DNA from: Thermoplasmata archaeon
GTDB taxonomy: Archaea > Thermoplasmatota > Thermoplasmata > Thermoplasmatales > Thermoplasmataceae
Direction of reading: 5' to 3'
DNA length: 5,082 nucleotides
Assembly: GCA_021806345.1 (NCBI GenBank)
Contig: JAJZXP010000146.1
Coordinates: 1-5,082 of the forward strand
Positions 1-5,082 of the stretch are shown here, piece by piece. The notes below the pieces were generated by a model. It ran no database searches. It was given only the letters and a program-made list of their open reading frames with translations, and was not told the origin of the DNA. Every line of letters begins with the position of its first letter. The stretch's first letter is position 1. Position numbers and translations under genes: made by a program.

Positions 1-289
1 CCTTTGCAAGCAGCACTGGATTCCTGATCTTTTCAACGGCGATAACGCTCCCCAATCCACTTTCTGTCATTACTGCTGCATCCATTTGAATGCTGCCGTC
101 TATACGCATATATGATCCGGTACCTGCATTGAAGATGGGGTTATCTTCCATCTTTACAACAGAGTCGACAACTGCATCAAGTGCACTTTTACCCAATATT
201 GATTCTTTTGCATATGTATCTAAAATACCTGAGTGTTGAGACTGGCCGCCAACTCCACCATGCAGCATTAACAGATCTTTCGTGGCCAA
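1..289 (-). CDS. Isoaspartyl peptidase / plant-type L-asparaginase, N-terminal part (runs off left edge)
   Basis: About 96 codons are visible, reading leftward with no stop. The translation carries the N-terminal signatures of the Ntn-hydrolase asparaginase family (peptidase family T2): HGGVGG at residues 10-15, then an ALDAVV helix, EDNPIFNAGTGS at 48-59 and MDAAVM at 69-74. Known family members hydrolyse isoaspartyl dipeptides and/or L-asparagine in the cytoplasm, after autocleavage before a central threonine. That threonine lies outside the window, so activity cannot be judged. The start is uncertain. The only ATG in frame (268) would leave just two residues before the HGG motif and remove the first strand. 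I therefore prefer the TTG at 289, giving MATKDLLMLHGG; another TTG lies at 298. An in-frame stop lies just upstream (307-305). No Shine-Dalgarno site is seen. The gene is divergent from the tRNA and looks like ordinary chromosome. Confidence 0.9.
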   Translation of the reverse strand, partial: MATKDLLMLHGGVGGQSQHSGILDTYAKESILGKSALDAVVDSVVKMEDNPIFNAGTGSYMRIDGSIQMDAAVMTESGLGSVIAVEKIRNPVLLAK

Positions 290-300
290 TAATACCAATC

Positions 301-345
301 GCGTTTAAAATACATTTGAAGATATCTTTCGTGCGAATTTTATAA
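301..345 (-). promoter_or_regulatory. Probable promoter region of the asparaginase gene (two TATA-like boxes)
   Basis: On the minus strand there are two archaeal TATA-like boxes, TTATAAAAT (about 345-337) and TATTTTAAA (about 312-304). The first would place transcription start near 315, which suits the TTG start at 289. The second would suit only the ATG at 268. Between them is a perfect 10-base palindrome, AAGATATCTT (319-328), that could be an operator. All of this is by eye. Confidence 0.35.
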
Positions 346-414
346 CATGGAATCCTTTAAGGAGTGAAATCAAGTTATTCAAAAAGTGTTTATGTTTCAG
401 CAATTGTTTCTACC

Positions 415-430
415 AAAAAAATAAATTAAC
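415..430 (+). promoter_or_regulatory. Probable tRNA-Val promoter (A-rich BRE/TATA-like)
   Basis: An A-run followed by ATAAATTAA is centred near 424. A start about 26 bases downstream would fall near 450, leaving a short leader of some 13 bases before the mature tRNA end at 463, as is common for archaeal tRNA genes. Confidence 0.4.
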
Positions 431-462
431 ATTAGACATACTGCAGAAAGCGTTTTTGCTGA

Positions 463-534
<72 letters not shown>

Positions 535-547
535 TTCGATATACGGT

Positions 548-558
548 TTAGTTTTTTC
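548..558 (+). terminator. T-rich terminator after the tRNA
   Basis: A run of six T (552-557) inside a T-rich stretch lies 18 bases after the tRNA 3' end. Archaeal RNA polymerase stops at such T tracts without needing a hairpin. Confidence 0.4.
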
Positions 559-782
559 GGGAAATGTGATGGAATGCTTAAAATACCAAATCCACACTCA
601 TATGCAAGGTACATGTACCTAAACCATTTCAGACTGCTCTATATATTAGATGACATTGATCTGCTCCACCAGAATTTGGAACACTTCTCTTCAATTCTCA
701 TCTAGTTTCACCTCAACATCTTTATAAAATATAATAATCCATGAATTTTAGACTTTTATTGGTCAACAATTTTTTGAAACGC
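559..782. other. Intergenic stretch without an intact gene
   Basis: No convincing open gene is seen on either strand. It holds the 14-base palindrome at 607-620 and a strong TATA-like TTTATAAAATATA (721-733) with no long frame after it. On the minus strand about 25 codons (roughly 720-646) read like protein apart from one internal TGA, which may be a further relic too short to identify. Confidence 0.5.
607..620. repeat. Perfect 14-base palindrome
   Basis: AGGTACATGTACCT is its own reverse complement over all 14 bases. It lies alone between the tRNA terminator and the AbrB-like relic. It could be a binding site for a dimeric regulator; no gene start lies close enough to assign it. Confidence 0.6.
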
Positions 783-950
783 ATGTTGAACCCTAAACTC
801 TCAATTCAGATTAGTTATATCAAACAGGTGGGATCATTCATTGCAATTTGTTTGCCACAATCTGTTAAGAACCATGGCATTTTACAATATTCATCAGATA
901 ACTCCTTTTGAAGTCCAGTCACCCTCATATTAGATAAAATTAGGTTATAG
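783..950 (+). pseudogene. Probable decayed AbrB/MazE-like small DNA-binding protein
   Basis: Reading from ATG 783 gives 42 codons, a TGA at 909-911, then 12 more codons in the same frame to TAG (948-950). The pieces match the layout of a swapped-hairpin AbrB domain: a strand ending in IKQVGSFIAICLPQSV (compare the family pattern 'VGnSlaIxLPk'), a HGI turn, then after the stop a closing strand SPVTLILDKIRL. The total of about 55 residues is the normal size of such a domain, which usually serves as a DNA-binding antitoxin or local repressor. The usual Gly-Asp after the helix is not well kept. Identification is from pattern memory only and is tentative; chance resemblance is possible. It lies 210 bases upstream of the intact PIN gene pair, on the same strand. 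Confidence 0.4.
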
Positions 951-1130
951 AATTTTATGGGGATTTTAATTAATTGTTCTCAGTTATCTTTCATTAAATA
1001 TAGTCCTCCAATGGAGCGCTTAGAGTTTGAATCTTGCCACATAATCAACATAAAGGGAAATTAAACATCGTTTCAGTTTTCGCAGTTAAATTTTTAAAAA
1101 GAACAGTGGAAGATTTAATGAACCAGAAAC
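951..1130. other. Short AT-rich intergenic stretch
   Basis: No gene is recognised. An inverted repeat CTCCA/TGGAG with a one-base centre sits at 1006-1016, next to AGCGCT. Its role is unknown. Confidence 0.4.
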
Positions 1131-1140
1131 GTTTAATATG
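1125..1140 (+). promoter_or_regulatory. Promoter of the two-gene PIN unit (BRE + TATA box)
   Basis: GAAAC followed by GTTTAATATG places a TATA-like element at about 1132-1139. Its centre is about 26 bases upstream of the ATG at 1161, the spacing expected if transcription starts at the start codon itself. The first gene would then be translated from a leaderless message, and no Shine-Dalgarno site is needed or seen. Confidence 0.6.
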
Positions 1141-1160
1141 TTATCTTAGTTAATGTACCA

Positions 1161-1826
1161 ATGTCACCTTTGAATGTAAATTTCAATATAGTAGAGAGAC
1201 CGCTTCTAAATTTCTTTTGGCGTATTCCTACTGAATCCTCTGATAGGAACAAGAAAAAACGATATGAGATGATGCTTACGAAACTACAAATTTTTTTAAG
1301 AGGAAAGCAAGAAGAGATTATAGAGATCCTTACTGATTCTGTTTGTGATTTTATAACTCCAAGTGATGCTGATAAATTAAAAAATAGACTTGATAATGCG
1401 TTTCAGAATGAACTTGGAGAGGATTTAAGAGACAACTTGAAATCGATTGAAAATTCACTTGACCCAATTGAGAAAAACTCTATAATAAAATCTAGGATAG
1501 CGGATTTAAAAAATACCATTTATAAAGTCAGGAACGATATACTCTCTACAAAATGGAATACATCAGAAGATGAAACAGAGAGACTTGTGATACTTTCACA
1601 GACTCTGGACCTATCTAATACTCTTGTCGAAAGTGCCTTGAATGATATTAACTGGAATAGTACTCAAGCGGCTGATGAGGCGAACTTGTTCATAGGTCTT
1701 ACTCTATTTCTGCTTCTGAGGTTTATTGCAATGGTAAAGCAAAAGGTAACTTTGGAGTCCCTCATTTATACGTTATCTTTAGTGCAAGTAGCAATGGAAG
1801 AGAAGGAAATAACATCTTTTGCATAA
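1161..1826 (+). CDS. Unrecognised helical protein, first gene of the PIN-nuclease pair
   Basis: This is an intact 221-residue frame that I do not recognise. It reads as almost wholly alpha-helical: a short N-terminal segment (1-25, with a WRIP motif), a charged Lys/Glu/Asp-rich middle (30-145) with coiled-coil-like heptads, then a hydrophobic stretch around 175-192 (NLFIGLTLFLLLRFIAMV) and a final amphipathic helix. The hydrophobic stretch contains an Arg and could be one membrane helix or a buried helix. No signal peptide, no DNA-binding hairpin and no catalytic motif are evident. The start at 1161 is supported by the TATA box 26 bases upstream. The next gene, a PIN-like nuclease, starts 11 bases after the stop, so the two are probably co-transcribed. 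By position it could be an antitoxin, immunity protein or partner subunit; that is inference only. It is unlike the usual small VapB, AbrB or RHH antitoxins. Confidence 0.8.
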   Translation: MSPLNVNFNIVERPLLNFFWRIPTESSDRNKKKRYEMMLTKLQIFLRGKQEEIIEILTDSVCDFITPSDADKLKNRLDNAFQNELGEDLRDNLKSIENSLDPIEKNSIIKSRIADLKNTIYKVRNDILSTKWNTSEDETERLVILSQTLDLSNTLVESALNDINWNSTQAADEANLFIGLTLFLLLRFIAMVKQKVTLESLIYTLSLVQVAMEEKEITSFA

Positions 1827-1837
1827 GGCGTATTTTT

Positions 1838-2536
1838 TTGATTCGAGTCCTTGAAACAAGTTTTCTTTGGTCATTGGTTGATAAGGAAGACGGAAATCAT
1901 AAAAAGGCTGTCGAATGGATTAGTTCTGAATCATTTGGTAACGTATGCATTTTACCAACAGTTGTGATGGAATTCCAAGCGAGATATAATATTGAGTTAA
2001 ATAAATTAATATCGACCTTTATCACTATTTTGGAAAGTGAATCTAGCTTAAGTTATGATCTACCCAGCATTAACAGATTTATTGATCAAGCTCACTCTAA
2101 ATTGCTAAACAAAACAAACATCGCCAAATCTAAACTAAATAAATATCGAGTAAATTTGCACGAATATTGTCGTAAACTTTTTAAGGGAAAGACTAAACTT
2201 AATATTAAAGACCTAAAAGCCTCGCTAACTTCCCTAAGTGACAAAGTAAACGATTTAGTAATGGGATCGGTGAATCTTTTACTTGAATTGGGATATAGAT
2301 ACCCGAAAATTGATGGCGGCTTAATCAATGAAAAACTAACAAAAATAATAGAACATGGAATAAAATTCAAAGGTACAGGGGACTCTATGATTGCTGGTGA
2401 GTTAATATGTCTATCAGGTAACTCAAATGGAACAAACTATGAGTTTATTTCGTTCGATGAAGGATTCAGAAAATTACTAGATGATGCAATTGACCGCATG
2501 AATATTGACAACCTAAAAACTTACCCGTTTGAATAA
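1838..2536 (+). CDS. PIN-like domain nuclease with Glu at the first acidic site and a long helical insertion
   Basis: This 232-residue protein has PIN signatures at both ends. The N-terminus VLETSFLWSLVDKEDGNHKK (4-23) matches the 'xLDTSfLxaLxDxxDxnHxkA' pattern, and TVVMEF gives Glu45. At the C-terminus GDSMIAGE supplies Asp182 and FISFDEGF supplies Asp207. PIN domains cleave single-stranded RNA, or act as nucleases generally, through this acidic cluster and a divalent metal. Two things are odd. The first acid is Glu6 rather than Asp, and about 135 residues separate Glu45 from Asp182, against roughly 50 in a typical 130-residue VapC. The extra part is Lys-rich and helical (about 75-150). The start is TTG at 1838, inside a run of seven T, with a weak AAGG at 1825-1828; the frame stays open upstream but has no ATG or GTG. 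It follows the unknown helical gene by 11 bases. It is probably a toxin or effector nuclease; target unknown. Confidence 0.75.
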   Translation: MIRVLETSFLWSLVDKEDGNHKKAVEWISSESFGNVCILPTVVMEFQARYNIELNKLISTFITILESESSLSYDLPSINRFIDQAHSKLLNKTNIAKSKLNKYRVNLHEYCRKLFKGKTKLNIKDLKASLTSLSDKVNDLVMGSVNLLLELGYRYPKIDGGLINEKLTKIIEHGIKFKGTGDSMIAGELICLSGNSNGTNYEFISFDEGFRKLLDDAIDRMNIDNLKTYPFE

Positions 2537-2687
2537 ATCCTTTGGATCTAAAAACCACACGCAAACTTACTATTTACTTCCTCTTGATGCATGTTAGACC
2601 CTAAAAAATCCAACTATTAATTCTCAACGTTAATGCTTGAAAAATTATAACAATATACAGAGCCAAAATTTCCTTGAGTTAACATGA
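2537..2687. other. AT-rich spacer between convergent genes
   Basis: No gene is recognised. The PIN gene and the minus-strand AbrB-like relic converge here. Small minus-strand frames (for example 22 codons from 2685) match nothing known to me. Confidence 0.5.
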
Positions 2688-2848
2688 CTACTCAATCTTC
2701 CTGATCACAATTTCTCCATTAACCTCATAAAATCAAATGTATTCGGATTCTGATAGATTCATCTTCTCGGTTATCTCCTCCGGGAAAGTGATTCTCAATG
2801 AAGAGCCACGTTAGATGTCTTGGTTACTGTGATCAGTTTGTCTTGCAT
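2688..2848 (-). pseudogene. Broken AbrB-family (MazE/VapB-type) DNA-binding protein
   Basis: From ATG 2848 the minus strand reads MQDKLITVTKTSN. The frame then has to change (a net one-base loss or two-base gain near 2810) to give GSSLRITFPEEITEKMNL, then SESEYI, a TGA at 2735-2733, and FYEVNGEIVIRKIE with TAG at 2690-2688. Joined, this is a textbook swapped-hairpin AbrB domain: the family has 'vtKvGnSLRiTiPkei' followed by 'GdyvefyeengriviRkie'. Such proteins bind DNA as dimers and often neutralise PIN or MazF-type toxins. With one frameshift and one stop it is very probably dead. A TATA-like box (about 2876-2867) lies roughly 23-26 bases before the ATG, so it was probably a leaderless gene. 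No toxin gene follows on this strand. Confidence 0.68.
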
Positions 2849-2866
2849 TGGGAAGGTAGTAAGTGG

Positions 2867-2876
2867 AATAAACTAA
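2867..2876 (-). promoter_or_regulatory. TATA-like box of the AbrB relic
   Basis: TTAGTTTATT on the minus strand is centred some 23 bases before the ATG at 2848, close to the spacing for a leaderless start. Confidence 0.3.
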
Positions 2877-2916
2877 GTTGGAAATCGGTTTATTGTGGTT
2901 AAAATGAGAGGACCCA

Positions 2917-2930
2917 TAAAATATAAGAAA
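2917..2930 (+). promoter_or_regulatory. TATA-like box upstream of the unrecognised pseudogene
   Basis: ATAAAATATAAGAA is centred near 2923 and would start transcription near 2949, 17 bases before the ATG at 2966. The gene it served is broken, so it may be idle or may still transcribe the relics and the helicase. Confidence 0.35.
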
Positions 2931-2965
2931 GGTTGTTAACATAATCGGTATGTTGCATTACGTTT

Positions 2966-3527
2966 ATGTCAAAATACAAAATAGGAAATTTGGAGGAGGC
3001 TCTCGAAATCTCACCAGAAGTATCTGGATTAGCAACAAAAATCCTTAATGACATTGAGATTTAAAAAGCAGACAGTATATCGTTAATGTTAGATGGATAC
3101 CGGCCCAAGGGACCCTTGATTTACGCTTTTAACGAGTTGGGGTTCTTGCCATGCTGGACAAGGGATGCAGTTCGATATTCTTGTGATAATGTGGACCAAA
3201 TATGCAAACACTGAGCTTACATTTGCACTCAAAACGAAGCTTCACTAAAAGGTTCAATGGCTACATCATTGTCAAAAATTAAAAAGCATACAGGGGAAAA
3301 ATATTCCAACTTGATAGGGACCTCGGAGGATACAATAATGTTTTTATGTTCCAGCTAAGCATGATTTTACACTTCCGAACGGAAGGAGACAGCATAGAAT
3401 AACATCTAAAGAGGTTGTATACGCTGCTTTCATTACTGTCAATATTGCGCACTTAATAAGAGAGATAACTAAATGTGATCTGGAGATGGAATGTCATAAT
3501 GGCGATAAAGCTAAACATACTGTTTAA
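2966..3527 (+). pseudogene. Unrecognised gene broken by two stops and a frameshift
   Basis: From ATG 2966 one frame reads like real protein across two stops. Residues 1-32 (MSKYKIGNLEEALEI...) end at TAA 3062-3064. The same frame resumes with KADSISLMLDGYRPKGPLI and YAFNELGFLPCWTRDAV to TGA 3212-3214, and again with AYICTQNEASLKGSM through KYSNLIGTSEDTIM. Near 3341-3358 the sense moves one base to another frame, giving FYVPAKHDFTLPNGRRQHR, then ITSKEVVYAAFITVNIAHLI, ending at TAA 3525-3527. The repaired length would be about 187 residues, probably cytoplasmic, with a helical N-terminus and a basic middle. I do not recognise the family. It ends 17 bases before the hsdM relic, on the same strand, and may have been part of that restriction locus. 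In-frame ATGs such as 3257 could express a fragment, but the stop at 3356 would cut it to 33 residues. Confidence 0.55.
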
Positions 3528-3544
3528 TGAAAGGCAGAAGATTT

Positions 3545-3906
3545 ATGCTAATTCAATCTTATAAGTCCACACAAACAACCCAGATTCCGACCTGGAGAAG
3601 AGATTATGGTCTTAAGCTGATAAACTTCGTTCAAATATGGACACTGCTGAATACAAGAATTTTGTCCTTGGCCTTTTATCCCTGAGATTTGTGTCAGATT
3701 CAATTGAGGAAATTCACAAAAAATTGGAAAATGGCAGGGAACACCTATCCGATCTTGAAAACAGGGATGAATACCTTTCAAGAAACTTTTTCTGGGTTCC
3801 TCCTGAGAAAATGCGGAATTTCATGATAAAAAATACCATAGAATTCTCAAATTATTTCAATAACGCAACAGACGCCATAACAATGTTTATGTTAAATGTA
3901 AGATAA
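3545..3906 (+). pseudogene. hsdM: Truncated type I restriction methyltransferase subunit (HsdM N-terminal domain)
   Basis: The sense frame contains LEKRLWS, stop, ADKLRSNMDTAEYKNFVLGL, LSLRFVSDSIEEIHKKLENG, RDEYLSRNFFWVPPE and NATDAI. These are hallmarks of the HsdM N-terminal helical domain, which contacts DNA and the specificity subunit in type I restriction-modification. Three lesions show. The likely start ATG 3545 (MLIQSYKSTQTTQIPT) is in another frame, needing a net one-base loss near 3590. A TAA at 3613-3615 replaces what is normally a Gln or similar in 'LWxxADKLRxN'. The gene ends at TAA 3904-3906 after only about 120 residues of an expected 500 or so, so the SAM-binding and NPPY/F catalytic motifs are gone. 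ATG 3637 opens an 89-codon frame, but it cannot make a methyltransferase. No hsdS or hsdR is present here. The helicase start lies 11 bases beyond the stop. Confidence 0.9.
3886..3897 (+). promoter_or_regulatory. Possible helicase promoter inside the hsdM relic
   Basis: TTTATGTTAAAT is centred about 27 bases upstream of the helicase ATG at 3918, the spacing for a leaderless archaeal transcript. No Shine-Dalgarno site precedes the ATG, which fits. Confidence 0.35.
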
Positions 3907-3917
3907 CTTCTTGATAT

Positions 3918-5082
3918 ATGCAACTAGAGGAATTATCGAGAGGTGTTATAATTAGCGGTCCAAAATGGCCAGAATCTATAAAGATAAATGCCTTTGAAAG
4001 CCTCAGAGATTGCGTACGCATTATTGGTGTTACAGCATCTACAGGAAAACATGTAGATCAAGTAATCCCATTAAACGAGTTGAATTCGATTAGCATAAGA
4101 AAAATAGAAAACGATTTCAAGGCTGACCCTTGGAAGGTATTTCTATCCTTAGAGGCAAAAAGGTACAGGTTTGCCGCAATGTATGATCCTTTGCTCGCAG
4201 TAAACGTTTCCAAAGTTGATCCATTACCTCATCAAATAGAAGCCGTTTACGGATACGTACTGAAATTATCTAGGATCAGGTTTCTTATTGCAGATGATCC
4301 AGGCGCAGGTAAAACTATTATGGCTGGCCTCATCATTAAAGAACTTAAGCTCAGAAATTTGGTGAAGAGAATTTTGATTGTTGTCCCGGGGCATCTAATG
4401 GATCAATGGCGACGCGAACTCAAAGACAGGTTTGAAGAATCTTTCAAAATATTAAATAGAGCTCTAATAAACGAAACCTACGGGGAGAATATCTGGGACG
4501 TTTTTGACCAGATCATAACATCCATGGATTTTGCCAAAAAGGATGATATTTCCAGATCATTGAGCTCCACCAAGTTTGATCTAATTGTCGTGGATGAGGC
4601 GCATAAAATGAGTGCGTATAAATATGGGTCCAAAACCCAAAAAACTGCTAGGTACAAACTAGGTGAAACACTCTCAAAGACCGCGGAACCTCACCTTCTT
4701 TTTCTAACAGCAACACCGCATAGCGGCGATCCAGAAAACTTCAGGCTTTTCATTGATCTTTTAGAGCCAGGATTTTTCTCAACCACTGAGATGCTGGAAG
4801 AGTCCATCAGAAACAAAGATAACCCACTTTTCATCCGAAGAATCAAGGAAGATCTTACAGACTTCGATGGCAAACCTTTATTTCTTCCGAGAAACGTTAA
4901 AACTGTTAACTTCAAGCTCTCAGACGAAGAAATGTACCTTTACAACGATGTTTCAAAATATGTTAAGGAGGAGTACAATAAATCAACAAAAAATGATAGA
5001 AATAGGAACGTGACCTTTGCGTTGATTATATTGCAACGTAGGTTAGCTTCAAGCGTATATGCCTTACTGAAATCATTAGAAA
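3918..5082 (+). CDS. SNF2/DEAH-family helicase of DISARM DrmD type, N-terminal 388 residues (runs off right edge)
   Basis: This is an intact frame from ATG 3918. Residues 1-65 form the small beta-rich lead domain typical of this family (LEELSRGVIISGPKWPE ... VRIIGVTASTGKHVDQVI). The helicase core follows: a Q-like motif PLPHQIEAV (102-110), Walker A DDPGAGKT (126-133), motif Ia IVVPGHLMDQW (154-164), ITSMDF (200-205), Walker B DEAH (226-229), motif III LTATPHSG (263-270), and RRIKEDL (307-313). All key ATPase residues are present. Superfamily 2 Snf2 proteins use ATP to move along duplex DNA. Close relatives by pattern are the SNF2-like helicases of DISARM (DrmD) and of archaeal operons with DUF1156 adenine methylases, which protect against phage. 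The second RecA-like lobe and any C-terminal domain lie outside the window, as would partner genes, so membership in a particular system is inference. It is probably the first gene of an operon running right. Confidence 0.93.
   Translation, partial: MQLEELSRGVIISGPKWPESIKINAFESLRDCVRIIGVTASTGKHVDQVIPLNELNSISIRKIENDFKADPWKVFLSLEAKRYRFAAMYDPLLAVNVSKVDPLPHQIEAVYGYVLKLSRIRFLIADDPGAGKTIMAGLIIKELKLRNLVKRILIVVPGHLMDQWRRELKDRFEESFKILNRALINETYGENIWDVFDQIITSMDFAKKDDISRSLSSTKFDLIVVDEAHKMSAYKYGSKTQKTARYKLGETLSKTAEPHLLFLTATPHSGDPENFRLFIDLLEPGFFSTTEMLEESIRNKDNPLFIRRIKEDLTDFDGKPLFLPRNVKTVNFKLSDEEMYLYNDVSKYVKEEYNKSTKNDRNRNVTFALIILQRRLASSVYALLKSLE

Noticed and set aside
646..720. Protein-like minus-strand stretch (DVEVKLDEN, stop, REVFQILVEQINVI)
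   Set aside because: It is only about 25 codons with an internal TGA and no start; too short to call a relic.
815..928. 37-codon minus-strand frame starting at 928
   Set aside because: It overlaps the AbrB-like relic read from the plus strand, has no promoter or homology cue, and is short enough to occur by chance.
2092..2370. 92-codon minus-strand open frame
   Set aside because: It lies wholly inside the PIN-like gene on the other strand, and its translation (Ser/Phe/Leu-rich) shows no family signature.
781..2605. Imperfect 17-base direct repeat, 781-797 and 2589-2605 (15 of 17 identical), flanking the PIN pair
   Set aside because: In 5 kb of AT-rich DNA about one such pair is expected by chance, and no transposase or integrase accompanies it. 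It is worth noting only because it brackets the cassette.
3548..3781. 77-codon minus-strand open frame
   Set aside because: It is opposite the hsdM relic, whose plus-strand sense is clear; the minus reading has no recognisable motif.
783..3906. Reassigned stop codon or programmed recoding to explain the internal stops
   Set aside because: Both TGA and TAA occur, the expected residues differ, and frameshifts accompany them. The intact genes use TAA to end and contain no internal TGA, so decay is simpler.
4691..4915. 74-codon minus-strand open frame
   Set aside because: It is an antisense shadow of the helicase core (motif III region).

Overview
The window looks archaeal and moderately AT-rich. 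The tRNA gene has no encoded CCA end. TATA-like boxes sit about 26 bases upstream of start codons with almost no leader, and recognisable Shine-Dalgarno sites are nearly absent. The gene content (plant-type asparaginase, AbrB-like remnants, a PIN-domain protein, type I restriction debris, an SNF2-like defence helicase) would fit a Thermoplasmatales-like archaeon. That placement is inference from style, not from a marker gene.

Left edge (1-540): the 5' part of an isoaspartyl peptidase/L-asparaginase gene runs leftward out of the window. A divergent promoter region separates it from a complete tRNA-Val(GAC) gene at 463-534. This is the ordinary, chromosomal-looking part.

Middle (541-2540): just beyond the tRNA lies a roughly 620-base stretch with no intact gene. 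It holds a perfect 14-base palindrome and a probable decayed AbrB-like gene (783-950). Then comes an intact two-gene unit with a well-placed promoter: an unrecognised helical 221-residue protein (1161-1826), followed 11 bases later by a 232-residue PIN-like nuclease (1838-2536). The nuclease has Glu at the first acidic position and a long central helical insertion. This pair is the best candidate for an undescribed system, probably toxin-antitoxin or defence in character.

Right half (2540-5082): a gene graveyard precedes an intact gene. A second AbrB-like gene lies on the minus strand (2688-2848, frameshift plus stop). An unrecognised reading frame (2966-3527) has two stops and a frameshift. 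Next is a truncated type I methyltransferase, hsdM (3545-3906; frameshift, stop, catalytic domain lost). Eleven bases after its stop, an intact SNF2/DEAH helicase begins (3918) and runs off the edge. It resembles the DrmD-type helicases of DISARM and related SNF2-methylase modules, so the main defence operon probably continues to the right.

Overall this reads as a tRNA-adjacent accessory island in which successive defence and toxin-antitoxin modules have arrived and decayed. Two intact pieces remain: the PIN pair and the helicase locus.
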